Below are positions 1-12,344 of a DNA stretch of 64,000 bases, in pieces; the stretch's first letter is position 1, and every line of letters begins with the position of its first letter. Both the position numbers and the translations under genes were made by a program. Source of the stretch: Psilocybe azurescens (Eukaryota > Basidiomycota > Agaricomycetes > Agaricales > Agrocybaceae); the NCBI GenBank assembly GCA_023853785.1, contig JAJIRX010000829.1, forward strand, positions 186,001 to 250,000. The letters run 5' to 3'. Under the pieces are notes generated by a model. That model saw only the letters and a list, made by a program, of their open reading frames with translations. It was not told where the DNA came from and made no database searches.

Positions 1-340
1 GGAGAAGCAGGGCAGGATCTGAAAATGCGCTCTGGGAATCGAAACGGCACATCTAATCAAAATGGAGGCCTTCACGGACATACCAATGGATTCAATGAGA
101 AGAGTGTGAATGGAAACGCAATTAACACCGGACGGAGAACCGACAAGGAAAGCACAGGCAAGGACGGACAGTCTACTGATGTTCGCCACTACGACGCAGA
201 TGGTGGGTGTCTTCTTTTCTGTCTTCTCCCTATGAAGGTTCCAAGACATTGATCACCTCGTATGTTTCTAGTCCTTACCAAGGTTATCGTCTACGTCGGT
301 ATCGCAGTTCTTGCATGCGAAATGCTTCCTCTGGCATTTG
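1..340 (+). CDS. 3' end of a gene cut by the left edge, unknown function
   Basis: An open frame enters from the left edge and runs to about 210. It is rich in Asn, Gly and Thr with HTNG- and NGN-like stretches, typical of a disordered tail. A GT donor (gtgggt) lies at about 201 and a possible acceptor (ccaag) at about 281. Splicing there in phase 1 gives a basic end (GYRLRRY...) with a stop near 340. The other phase would give a hydrophobic stretch, so the ending is not settled. The first ATG at 25 need not be the start, because the frame is open to the edge. Family not recognised. Confidence 0.3.
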
Positions 341-1264
341 ACCTGCTTGGTTGGGGCGTCAACTCTCACGTTACATTCTAGTCTCCAAGGATAGTACAAT
401 CAACGCTATTTCAAACTATGAGGGATTTCTTTAGGTTTTGTGTTGGTCTTTCAATTACTCGAGTACTATGTTATTAATACATCATTAATGTCACCACGGT
501 TTTGTACCTGTTATTCTGACCCTCTTGCATGCAAAGGGTACCAGCCGCGCTGGCAAAAGCAGTTATCAGCACAAGAGCCAGGTTTAACGTTCAAACGTTC
601 AACCTCCTCACCGATGATAAGAAAGTCTCACTCTCATTCATGTCACCAGGGCGGCGGGCGGAAACTTTTTCCATGTCCCATTGCTCTGTGGAACAGCGGC
701 CAACAAATCGACATCTTTCAAGTCGGTGCAGAGTTGATCACTATTGTATTCGTTTCGCCCGTCCTCACTGAGTTCATCTCGGATATCAGCACCTTGGTGA
801 GCTCTTAATCCTCCATAGCATTTTCTCGTTTGCTAATATCTGACCATGGCAACTCGGCTTCACTTGCTCAGCGCTCAGTAGGCGTAAGCTGCTGCCGTTC
901 GAATCAATACCGAAGTCCCGACATGTCGATGCCAACTTCAAGCCATCTTTTCCTAGCCTCACTGTAAGCTAGTAATGCCAATCTGACAAGCAATAACCGT
1001 TACACCAAAATGGCGCTGGCCAGGATTTTAGAGGAACATATCCCACACGACACGATTCGGCGAATGTTTTTATGAATCTCTTTAATGAGTGCCTGGCTAG
1101 TGGAGACTCGGTTGCCGTGTCGTATCAGACTGCACGCGAGCATGTAACTGAGGATACCTGTATGGACACTCGTATGGACACGGATAATCGACGCACGCTG
1201 GCTAGCTAGGAGTACGTGGAAGTAGGGAGGAAGGAAATGTATGAGCAGAAGGATAAGTTGAACA
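341..1264. other. No gene recognised
   Basis: Only short chance frames are present (the longest 440-808 on +). They have no recognisable domain and no convincing splice chain. No repeat or RNA gene was seen. Confidence 0.4.
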
Positions 1265-2330
1265 TCGATTATCTTCGAGGACTACCGTGTTGACGTTGAC
1301 GCCATCAATGCGTATCTCAAGCATCTGTTCTCGTCGGACGAGTCGAAGAAGACTTTGGAACTCCTTCACAAGGACCTAAAGAGCTTCAGTTATTCTCTTC
1401 AGCGTCTACCCCTTGGAGTCGACGCCATTATGACCGCGCACAACAGTCTCCTAGCTACCGGGCTTATAGACAAGGAGAAAAGGACGACTTTGAAAGTCTT
1501 ACTGTTCTCCATGAAGTCGCCAGTGTCTTAGACTTGAACATGCGAATGGTCGACCTCGAGTCATGAGCATGGCCGAAGGAGGGGTTCCGGTGGAGTTTCA
1601 CAGTCGTTTGAATGGAAAATACAGGTGAGCGTTTTCGAATTTGTTTTTCTCTAACATTTGCTTATTAAATGTTCTTCACTAACCCTGAAATTATGGACCG
1701 CTTCGTCATGAGCCAGGAGGATATTTCAAATCATACCGTCAAGATGTGACGCCAGTTCGGTGGTTTTGAGCTCTGTAACACGATACTGAAGCTCCTTGTC
1801 CTGGAGAGACGGAGTAAACCTCTCGCTGTTGCCGTCTTTGCAGGTACCAAAAGGAAGAGGAGTAGGGATCACTCTGCCTCTGATAGGTCGGACAACTCTA
1901 AGAATCCCGAGTACGAATATGGCTCTGACGATGGAAAAGAAGAGGAGGAACTTGATCATCAAGAGGCCAGCCTGAAGTCAAATTCTTTACTTACGAGGAG
2001 TATGCTTCGCTCCGCGAATCGTGGCTCGTTGACTGGACGATTCTTACCGTAACATGCTGGAGTTTCCCAAGCCGCGGCGGATCCATTGGACACCGAAGGT
2101 TCGGGAGATGGCGAGCGCGGCGTCGACACAGAATCTGTCGTCGCGCGTGGGCTGATACGTGCAGTGGGTGGCTAGAATGTATGGAGAGGAGGTGATGAAA
2201 AGGTATGGGGGCTTAATACCGTGGATCTGGACCCTGACCCGTATACCTATCGGGGCGATTCAACTTTTCAAGACCTCACGGATAAAGCTAGTTCAGTAAA
2301 CGTTCCTAACGTTCGATTTCGAATTTTCTA
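1265..2330 (+). pseudogene. Coding-like debris, unassigned
   Basis: Consecutive stretches have protein-like composition but are broken by stops and frame changes. From 1265 to 1530 there is a hydrophilic open frame without a usable ATG (DAINAYLKHLFSSDESKK and onward). From 1785 to 1990 there is a basic/acidic frame (TKRKRSR followed by EYEYGSDDGKEEEE). From 2215 to 2330 there is an acidic frame (DLDPDPYTYRGDSTF). All read on the plus strand and could be one decayed gene. No transposase, integrase or reverse-transcriptase motif was recognised, so I do not call it a mobile element. Confidence 0.3.
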
Positions 2331-2514
2331 TATTATAGAAAGTAAAGGTACCCTATAATAATTCAGTTTATGATGCAGAGTTTGGGCTCGGACTTTGTAA
2401 TTGTCTCAGAGATGTTAAAAATGAAAACCGATATGGTCAAGTTTTAAATAGGATCCTGACTGGGAATAACCTTCGTTAAGAATAGTGAAAATGATGCAAA
2501 AAGTGTTCATGTTA

Positions 2515-2604
2515 GCCCACCGCGAGGGTCGAACTCGCAGCCTTCAGATGCCCAATGCCTGAGACGTAAGAGTCTGACGCTCTATCCGATTGAGCTAGGC
2601 GGGC
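2515..2604 (-). tRNA. tRNA-Lys(CUU) with intron
   Basis: Reading the minus strand, the acceptor stem GCCCGCC pairs with GGTGGGC. The D arm (TAGCTCAATCGG), the anticodon stem TCAGA/TCTGA with loop CTCTTA/A, and a T arm with GAGTTCGACCCTC are all present. The gene is 90 nt and the mature tRNA 73 nt. An intron of about 17 nt sits right after position 37, the normal place for tRNA introns. A TTTTT run follows within about 10 nt and fits a Pol III terminator. The mature sequence matches the two tRNA-Lys(UUU) genes near 26 kb except for the first anticodon base. Confidence 0.93.
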
Positions 2605-3121
2605 GATGTTATCACACGCATTGGTTAACTATTAGAACTTTTTGCCACAATAAACAGTAAATCTATCGACGTATTCGAGTTTTATATACCGATTTCATTT
2701 TATAAGAATGAGTCAAAGGGTATTGGTATGCTTTAAATATACGCCCAAAGCTATGGCCTGAATTATGCGGATCAGAGTAAGTCCAATCTCCCTTGAAATT
2801 TGCTTAATCGAACGTCTGAGCGTCTATTACTGGCTATAGGCGCCCGGAGCACTCTGATAGGTAGGTGTTATGAATAAGAGTTGTGACATTTGCTAGAGAA
2901 ATGTGCGGATCGTACAGAAAAGACATTCTAAAGGACTCAAGGGACCGATGGAAGACTGGAATATGAGTGAAAAGCGCTATTACGGCGGCCCCATACAGCC
3001 ATGATGGCATGTCAACTTCACACCCCGTGGGATGAAGTAAGCAGTGCGATATCTAAGGAGGTCCACTCTCAATGGTCATCGATGAAATGACGTAAGGAGG
3101 TTGAAAGTTACCCTACATATC
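2605..3121. other. Spacer between tRNA-Lys and the next gene
   Basis: AT-rich spacer. It must hold the promoter of the gene starting at 3122, but no TATA-like box stands out. Confidence 0.4.
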
Positions 3122-4089
3122 ATGAGCACCAGTCCAGGCGACTCAGAGGCCGCCAGTTCGAGTTCCTCAGCCACTAATACAACAATCTCCACATACATCC
3201 GCGACCCAAAAGAAGTCTACACCGTCCGCTCATACCTCCTAAGATGGGTCCCCCTGGAGCTGGCAGACACCATCATGGACGAGGCGCGGTACTGGCCCAC
3301 TATCATTAGCAGCGCTAGTTCTCATTCCCCGGACCTCTGGTACGTTCTGGAGGTGTACAATAACGACATGTGCTGTGTGTATACGCCTAGGCTCCCGGAT
3401 TGGCCAGCAGAGGGACTTGCGTCGGTCAGGATCAAGGAGGTATGTTTTACGATCACTAGTTGCGATCAGGGGTGGACCACAGATCCGGGGCCTTTTCGAA
3501 GTAAGTAATCAGAGTCCGGCTCTGACATTGAAAAGTTGGCGTGTCGCTGACCTCTTCCTCTTTATTTCAGCCAACTACCATGGGTCGTTCACCTGGTTCG
3601 AGGCTTTCGTCGCCCGGAACTTTCAGGATTACCCAATTTCCCGCGATGATCTTTACAAGGAGGCGGATGTTAGAGAGCGAATTCAGATATCTGTGCGACG
3701 ATCCGAGAAGCTTCGCAGCAAGAAAGACATCATCGCAAGTAAATGGCAGATTCAAAGAAACTTCCGTGCGTCTCCCTTTACAGAACGCATCGGGTCGTCT
3801 GGTCAGCCAAAGATACTGCCAGTGCAGCCGTTAATGAGCAGGATGCGAGAAAGTACGATGAGAAGACGGGAGCGTATCGTGCTGCTGGATTTGTGCAGGC
3901 CTTGTTGCCTGGGGATAGGATCGGAATCATCATGAAGGCGAAAGTGAGTAAAACTTGTCCTGTTAGCCTCCTTCAAGTCGTAGACGAATTTCTGATCTTC
4001 ATTTATTTGTGCGATGTGCATACTACTAGAAACAGGCCTGGCAGAATATTGCAGAGAGCGCCAGCATCGAAATCATCTATTCGAGATGA
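3122..4089 (+). CDS. Conserved basidiomycete protein of unknown function, frameshifted
   Basis: The start is taken at ATG 3122; the frame upstream has only a TTG. The protein begins with a Ser/Thr-rich stretch. It then shows VRSYLLRWVPLELAD and DEARYWPTI, DQGWTTDPG, TWFEAFVARNF and a closing GFVQALLPGDRIGIIMKAK. I know this order from a family common in Agaricomycetes and other fungi whose biochemical role is not established. Introns are 3501-3570 and 3944-4035, both GT..AG, and the stop is 4087-4089. The frame breaks once between residues RNFRAS (about 3770) and RTHRVVW (about 3785). One extra base near the TTT at 3778-3780 would restore it. Either the copy is inactive or a base was lost in the consensus. 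There is no sign of further decay. Confidence 0.6.
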
Positions 4090-6146
4090 TCGACATCCAT
4101 ACCTAAGACGCCAAGAGTTACAGAAATTCAGAATTTGCAAAAAGTTCTATGTGCTCAGAGATAATGGTTATTACAAGGTGTCGGTCGTCAAACGACGGCA
4201 TGTCCTGCAGAAAGACCCTTCACGTCCTCCCCCAATACCCGAAAGTCAAACCAACCAACGACCGGAACATTGGATTCCTCTGGAGTAGGCTTTGTCAGAC
4301 ACCATCTTGAATGGAGTCTGTCTCTATCCACTTATCAATCACCAATAGCAGAGTCGCGATGATCTGGCATGGCGAGTAAGCAGTTGAGAAGCATCGGAAG
4401 ATGACGAAGATTGCAATTCCCGCTAGGCGGTAATGTGCTCCAAGGCTTTTCGATTGGAAAACATAACTGCGAATCGATCGAATTCAAAGACTCGGAAATC
4501 TACTTTGTAAATCGGTTTCACAAATGCCAGCCGCACAGATGAGCCTTGCTTGATGGTAGCCATTGAAAATATAAGTGTACATGGAAGATATTTGCAGGAA
4601 ATGCCCGGCAATCAAACACGCTGAGCGCACGGGATGCACGAAGAGCCGTGTGGACATCGAGCTCGTTGGGATGAGACTTATTTTGGTTCAGCCCATTGCA
4701 TCCATTCTACCTGGTAATAGATTCATCCATCGAAGTCAAAGAAATTTGCTTGTAATTTCGATTCATAGTTGCCAGGGCTGATAAATCAGGTTCGTAGAGC
4801 CTGCATGGGCGGTATAATTATCTAGCGGGATACCAGGGTATAGGCCCGTGAGACTGGAAATTGTCGAGGAGTTAGTTGGACGTCCGGCGATAAAACTGAA
4901 GGTACATGTATTGCTGTGAAGGCGAAGGTAAAAATACAGTCTAGTGCAATCAGACAGCGAATGTTCTGGAAGAAACGAGCAGCTGAAAGCTGAGAGCCAC
5001 TTCAGTGTGCATCTGATCGTGATTGAGATTGGCACCCTAACTTTCAGGGGGCGACTATATTTATCGGTTTCATGAAGAGGTGCAAGTAAACAAAGCAAGA
5101 GTTCAGGCGAAAGGTCTTGTTGTTACGATGCCGCACTTGTTTCCGAGGAGGAGTGAAGAAAACGGAGATATGGCTGGGATTCAGAAGAACCGACGGATAT
5201 GAATGTCCCGCATTTCGAATGCGTGCTCAGAAACTCCACATAACGTTGCACTTGCACCAGTGTTACTGTAGGCCGCGATTAGACTGTTCATGATGGATAA
5301 GATTAGATGACACTAGAACTCATAGAAGCAACCTTGCAATCTGATAAGTGATGAGTACGGTGTATTTTTAAGCAGGCGTGAGTACCCTGATCCTATTTGG
5401 GAGTCCAGGTCGAACAGCCTCGGTGGGTGAAGACAGGGAGTTTAGACCGTCGGGCACGGGAAATGTCAAGTCCTGCCCGTGGACACGGTAAAGCGCTGGG
5501 GCCTGGGGAGGAAGCAGTAGTCGTCCGTTGTCAGGTTTCCGTAGCCGGGGGATATCGGGACCCCCATAGTTGGACAACAATTGGCTGCGCCTCTAAACCC
5601 CGACATCAAGTCCATGCTGGCCAATGAACCGGTAGCCGAGCTGCGTTACTCATCTTTCCAACCCACATCACTGCTCCGGGTGAAAAGTCGACCCACGTTT
5701 TTTGTTGTTGAACGCAAGACTAGGCAGTTGAGTTATACGATACAGGGAGCGATCGAGCGAGGTGTAGAATGTTCATGGATATATACGAGGACTGGATGAC
5801 CGATGGAAGTGAATGGAATGGACAGGAACAAGAGGACCAACTAAAAATGGGGCATCAGTTGTGGTGACTTGCCGCGGGGTCCACGCAATCGACGCAACGC
5901 CGCCGAGACGGGGGCAAAACAAGTGTGGGAATGTTATGTAATTCATTTGTTACCGCAGCCTCGTTGATTGTGGTCCCTTTCTTCTCGATTCTATCCACAA
6001 CCACCACCAACCAAATCACCGTTTCACTAAATCTTCACTTTTCCAACATAATTGTTGGTTTCTACACATCTCGTCCCCGAACCCACAGTACTCGGCTCGA
6101 ATATCTCCAGTAAATCATAACATCGCCTGAGTCATAAAGCCGCAGC
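4090..6146. other. Intergenic, no gene recognised; 3' part is the bZIP upstream region
   Basis: Several frames of 60-110 codons occur on both strands (4763-5098 minus, 5368-5580 minus, 5581-5799 plus), but none has a motif or splice chain I can support. The last 250 bases before 6147 are rich in CCACCA and CT, as in a fungal 5' leader. Confidence 0.4.
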
Positions 6147-8580
6147 ATGCTTGTCGACAATCCCCTCTTCCAGCCCTCGTATTTTACTTCAGGGTCTTCA
6201 AATATGTACTCTGATTACACAGAGCTCAGCGACTTCTTCGACACTGAAGCATTCAACAACTCCTTCGCCTCTGGGTCCGCCCACTCATCGTCTCCGTCTG
6301 GCTCCAGAGGCTCCACACCGCAGCATCTTTTAACGCCTCCCCAGGAGTCTCCCGTGGCGTCTTTTCCCGACGTGCACGATGAGGATAACTCTCAAAGCAG
6401 CTTCTACAACCTCTTTGATGACAATGATCTCAAAATCATGGACCCCCTCATGTCCACCTCTGTCGACTTCATGGGTATGGGTGGCCTTGACGCCGCATAC
6501 GGCGGTGGAGTTAGCAGCTATGATATGGGCATGAATGGCTACGCGATGGCTATGGATATGTCCAGTGGCCTCAGCATGAGCATCCCCGAGGACTCTATGC
6601 AAGCCAGGGGCATCGACCCTCAACTCGTCGACACGCCTTCGGCCATCAGCGACCAGGGCGAGGATGAGTCAGATGAGAAAGAATCGCCCAGCTCGCCGGT
6701 CGAGGAGAAGAAAGAACAGGAAAAGCCCACTATTATCATCGCGCCCGTGAAAGTCGGAGGTCACGGAAAGGCTCGAAAAGGAACTGTGCAAAGTGGGGGC
6801 GTAGTGAAAAAGGTAGCGAGTTCGTCCGTCAACAAGGAGAAGGAGAACTCGACCTCCGTCCCCTCTGTCATTTCCAAGAAGGTCTCGCAATTCAAGCCCG
6901 CCAACCCATCCACTTCGAGTTCCGTCTTCAACAAAGCGCCCACACCTAGTCCATTCCTCACCACCGGTGGCTCACTTAAGGCTGATAGTGAGGCTGGAGA
7001 CGCTGAAGATGATGACGATTTGCCTCATGACTGGCGGCCCTCGCCAGAGGTGTTCGCCAAAATGACAAGTAAGGAAAAGCGTCAACTAAGAAATAAGATC
7101 AGTGCCCGAAACTTCCGTGTTCGCCGAAAGGGTGAGTTATGATTGTATTGTATTGAATTCGATTATCTCATCAACTCAATTGTCCGCTGTAGAGTACATT
7201 TCTACCCTCGAGGGAGATATTGCCGAGCGAGATCGCATGCTCGATCACTTCCGAACTCAACTTGGTTCCCAGGAATCAGAAAACCTCGCCCTCCGACAGG
7301 AAATCGCGGCTCTGAAGAAAGCCCTGCTTGAAGGACGCGGCGGCCCCATCAACCTCCCACCTCCTGCTCCATTACCCGAGCAGAGTGCTGCCCAGACCTT
7401 GGCAGCATCGGCTTCTGCATCATCGTCATCATCCACTCTGTTCTCCTCCCGGCCCAGCACCCCGCTTCTCACCGCGAACACGCAGAAAGATCTCCCCTCA
7501 TCGCCGCGGATGGGCAATCGCTTCTGGGGTGGCGTGGGTATTGGTGGTGGCTTCACACCAGTGCACACTACCCTTGTCCCGGATATCAGCACGGTCGTGC
7601 GCAAGGGCCTGCAGGAGAATATGAACCCTGCACTCAATGGGAACCCGAGCCTGAGCGGAGTTGGCGCAGGCCTCGGAGCTTCCAAGGGCCTGAGTGGATT
7701 TGACGGATTCGCGGACTTGAACCCTTTCACTATGAAGACACTCGACGCGTATGTGTTTAGATTGTTCCCGGTCTTTTTTAAATTATGATTGCTGACGTTT
7801 TGGAATAATAGGTACCGTATGCATCTTTGGGGCAAGATGGCTGCACAGCAACATATGCACCAGCAGAGCCAAGCGCAACAACAACAGCAGCAGCAGCAAC
7901 AGCAATCCGCGGGGCTTGCTGGGAATATGCGCCCGCATTTCTTCACACCGTCCGCCAAGCCCAGCGCATCATCTGCTTCTTCCCTCTCACCGAGCTCAGG
8001 CTATGGCACGACGCTCACGGCGCTGCTCTCTGGGAAGCACGCGTTGTCCTCGGCGTACCCCAGTCCACCGACGTCGCCCCTGCTCAACGCCAAGGGCCTG
8101 GCCTCGACATCAACATCAGCGAGGGACCGCGAGGCGCAGCAGCAGCGCGAGAAGGAGCAGCAGCAGGCGATCCTGGCTGCGATGGCGAGCCAGACGGTCC
8201 TGCGCAAGCTGGGCTCGGCGTTCTGGGATGCGTTCACCGGCTCCTCTTCGTCCGCTTCATCGTCTTCGGCGATCGCTTCTTCCTCTGGGTCGTCGTATGC
8301 TTCCTCTTCGAGTGCGAGTGGGAACTGGGACGCGGACAAGGTGCAGCGTGTGCTCTCGGGCAAGGCTGTGCTCCGCGTGGTGGACGTTGAGCCTGCTACA
8401 CCGCCTACGTCGCCCAGCTTGCGTGCTGCTGCCCCTGTTGGTGTCGGGGCATCGTCGCCCAGGACCCCTGCTGCTCAGGCTCTGGTCCAGGATGACACGA
8501 AGAAGGCAAGCTGTTCGTCGTGCCTCACGGGTGTCCTGGAGGAGAGCATGCGAAGTTTGACGTTGGGGAAGAAAATGTAA
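6147..8580 (+). CDS. bZIP transcription factor
   Basis: This encodes a nuclear, DNA-binding regulator of the basic leucine zipper class. Three exons (6147-7131, 7193-7748, 7812-8580) join to 769 residues, with all phases agreeing. The basic region lies at about residues 313-330 (KRQLRNKISARNFRVRRK) and carries the N-x7-R signature; intron 1 falls right after it. The zipper follows (EYISTLEGDIAERDRML, then LRQEIAALKKALL) with heptad leucines. The N-terminal 300 residues are acidic and Ser/Pro/Met-rich and could be an activation region. The C-terminal part has a conserved-looking YRMHLWGKMAAQQ, then poly-Q (CAA/CAG repeats around 7876-7907) and long Ser runs. The target genes cannot be read from sequence. 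Large frames on the other strand are shadows of this biased composition. Confidence 0.92.
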
Positions 8581-11500
8581 ACTCTTCGTCGTCGTCTTCC
8601 GGTTTCGAGTTGATGGGTGTTGTCACGTTTTTGTATCTGCTTTGATATTTGAAAAACCTCGAATGTGAGTATTTTTCGTCATAAGCTCTACCCTTCAATA
8701 TTCATATGAAGTTTAACTTTTGCAGATTGTACTTTTTTACGTCATTGTTCCGTCCGTCCAACCCAGTAATTCGCGCCCACAGCCGGCGTTTCACATAAAT
8801 AGAAAGCAAGAAAGAAGATAAAGAAGCAAAAAGAAAGCAAGAAATCATACTCGTATTCTTTTATTACATTCCAAATAATTACATCTTTTCCACATTCTTT
8901 CCTTCCTTTCCTTCGACAATTTGTGTACCTCTTTTTTTCTCATGGCTCGGCCTCCTATCTGCCATCGCCCAACACACTCGTTTTTACATTTTTGTGGGTT
9001 TTTCCATTCTTTCCTCGTTCGCCGTCCGTTATTCTGTTCCTTTTTTCCATTTCCGTTTGCGCATAGCATTTCGTCGGTTCCTCTACCTGTCCGATCCGCA
9101 CCCCAGCTCAATATATTTCATTCATCATTCCTTCCCAAGTCGTCATTTGCCTTGAAGTTCTTATTTACTCCTTTCTGTTCGCCCTCGTGGCCGTTGTAAG
9201 TAGTGTACTTTCCTATTCTCTCTCTATTATCTCCTCGAAGTTTTATCCCATCTGTTAGTCACACAACCGCACATACTTAAATGTTCCGGAGCAGAATTGT
9301 ATCGTCTTTATTTATAGCACAAGATTTATTACTACCTTCTTTATACCGAATGGACGAGATAATCGATACATATCAGAACAAGTTTGAAAGTTCTATGCAG
9401 CATCTCCCATCTTACACAATTAACACTCTGAGAAATCGCCATCGCCCCTAGCGTTTGTGTTCCCGGTTCTGGTTTCTTCTTTTGTTATATTTTTTGATCA
9501 ATTGATTTTTTTTGTGATTATTGATTGGTCCTTCAGATTCGGATGGGATAATAGTTCCTGTGGGCAATGGGAAAGAAAGTGCGGTATTTCCTTTTGCACT
9601 TGTTCATTCTTTGATTTTTTTTAATCCAGGGTGAGTTGACCGTCGACGATAATGCGGTGTGTACTCTGCACTGGTCCTCAAGCTGTACGGTGTCAGAAAA
9701 TTCTTATGTAATCTTCGCGGTTCTCAAATATCGTCGCGTCGAATCGACGCGATGGCACAGATATTTTAAGATGTTTTTTTGCACTCAGAAGATATGTAAC
9801 TGGGTCAAAGGACATCGGGTAAAATTTTCGCTGTGCGAAATGAGTTCTCTTTGTCGATTTCATTCCTTTGAGGGTGAAAGTACCTTACATAATCATTGAG
9901 ATCGCTTTGTGTAGCTCTTCCACAATGTCTTGCAAGGTTCTAAAAAATTATATCAATATTTATTATGACCTGTCCAGAGGTTTTTTTCTAATTTTTTCTC
10001 AATAACCTCTTCTTGTCGAGATTAACGCCTCTGGTAATATTTTTCGAAGTTCGAAGATTACATAACGACTTTCTGACGCGGTTTGGGTACACAATAAAAC
10101 TCGGGTTATATTTTCGACTTAAGGAATGGGCCAAGGGTTCCCCTTTTTCTAATTAGGTTATAAATCGGTGATGTCCGAGACTCAATCGCATTTTGTGACT
10201 AAAACATCATGACTATAGTACGCACACACTTCACACCGTGCCCTTCTTTCTACATTTTTGAGTCCTGACAATGAACCCACTCGTTATTGCAGAACCAGTT
10301 GGTAGTGGTGATGCATATGAGTCTGTGGCACATTAAATGGTACTGTTTTAGAAAATAGAGTACAAATTAATAAATAGAAATTGAATACGTGAAGACACAA
10401 TATTGGTTTGTCAATTTGACACTTTTCTGAGTTGTTCTTAAGGCTCTTGCCAGTCACAGTCGTGTATAGAGCTTAATTGAAATATGGAAATATACTGGGA
10501 AAGATATTTGATACGTAAATTTGAGATTTTGACCAGCTCTATTGCAAATTGACCACTGAAAATAAAATCGACTTATCGTGTCCCGGAATTTGCCGGTGCG
10601 CACCCCTTGGAGGCGCGGTTCGGGCGCGGTAAAAACAGACCTCATACATATGGTGATCTTTGCAAGGCACATCATATATATGGAAGTCTCGCTAGGAGAG
10701 ACTAATTCTGCACTAACATAGTCTGGTATAGCATAAGGCGGCCGAGCGAACTTCGAAGCCCTAAGAACTTTTTGCAGTGCGTCTTAGTGGCTACACATGC
10801 ACGCACTGACGTCAATTGACAATTTAAAATGCTTATTCAAGCTGTAATCATGGATCATCATAGCAGTGGATCTCGGTCGAATGCTGGCGGCTCCAGGCGG
10901 CTCCCCTCTTAATTGAATGTTCGCGCGCATGTACAGGGTAACGCGAAAGCGAGAAATTTAATATTTACGGAATTCGCTCGCTCTCGTGGCTTTTGGTGAA
11001 TTGTTTCTGTCAAAGACTCAAATTTGAAGTCGGCGGCGCCCAGAGGAGAAGGTCGCCAGCCACATACTGGCCCGAATCGATTCCAGATCTGTCACCCTGC
11101 TCGCGCCACGCGAGCTGTATCATAATATAATACCTATAGCGGTTAACCTAACGTTGATTGCCTGAGTATGCACTTACGAGGTTGTTTGGTTTATAATGCA
11201 ACCTGATCTTACGGAAGGCGGGGTTATTTTGGCGTTTTTCCTCTTCTTACCAACTTCTTACACACATACGTGATAATGTCTGGAATCTAGACACGATTGT
11301 ATAGGGTGCAGGGATGAAATTCGACGACTCGAGGGGCGAGCTCAGCGGTGGCGGCGACGCCGCTCAAAACGTTAGTTTCATTGGGAATCGAGACCTAAAT
11401 TTATCACCTCCCCGCCATTACTTATATGTGAATAGATGCGCATCAGAGCTAGAATGCGTCGAAGATCCCCGGGCGCGGGTCCCCAACATCAGTGGTGTCA

Positions 11501-12344
11501 ATAGGGTGCGAAAGCGGCACGAGGCTACGGAATCTAATCTGGCAAGTCCAAAAGGAGTGACTAGTTGACTAGTTAACCATCACTTTGCATGGCAAATATG
11601 TAAGTCGCACCGCGCTCTCGGCCACACTTTGCGCTCTATTTCCCTCAGTGCCCGAGGAAGTCAACAGAAAAAGATCGGCCAGTCCCGACCAGCTGGCCCA
11701 CCTTTGCATATGTACACACAATGATATCGGAGCTTTTGATCTGTGCATCCTTAAGGTTTTTTTTTATAGCTTCGCTCAGGTGCTTTCTCAATTTGTTGCC
11801 CTGCTGACCATTCCGCCGGGCGAGAAATGAATCGTGTCAATCTTCTCCCAATGAGTATTTACTATTAATATCAATCCCAATCGGAAGTGTTTCTAAATGC
11901 AGTGACGACCCTCTCCGGTTATCGAATACTTTTCCTTTCCTTCTTCTGCGTCAGGTTCAGGGGTTTCCATGCGTACGGGGATGGCGTATTAAGTTATTGC
12001 TGAACTCCTCACACCGCCCAAATCCATTCTCTGTTGACGGGCTGGTCACCAATAAGAATGCGTACGGGCAATATGGTAAACTTAATCTCCTTATGGGAAG
12101 TGCCCTACAAAATCGACACTACCGGTATAAGTGTGAACCTGAATAATTGGGACTCAAGCGCTTAACGCTTTTTGGATATTTGTGTCTGTCCCCTTCTGTT
12201 CAAACCCCATCACTTTACGCCCGTTTTCGACTTTCTGGCACAAAAGCCAGGCCATCCTTAGCGTTTTCTTTTCTAGATCTCTGCTGCCTCCTTTCACTAC
12301 CTTGGCTCGAGTGCTCGACGCGTTCCCAGACTGCCCCGGAGGCT
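8581..12344. other. Long AT-rich intergenic region
   Basis: 8581-9240 is probably the bZIP 3' untranslated region and flank, with TTTTT-rich and CTTTC-rich strands. 9240-10900 is AT-rich with short T runs. 10900-12340 has mixed composition with small chance frames (11314-11568, 11585-11830) without recognisable motifs. No tRNA, repeat array or transposon end was found. Confidence 0.45.

Noticed and set aside
7257..7958. A 233-codon minus-strand frame with poly-Cys
   Set aside because: It is the antisense of the poly-Q and Ser-rich region of the bZIP gene; composition explains it.
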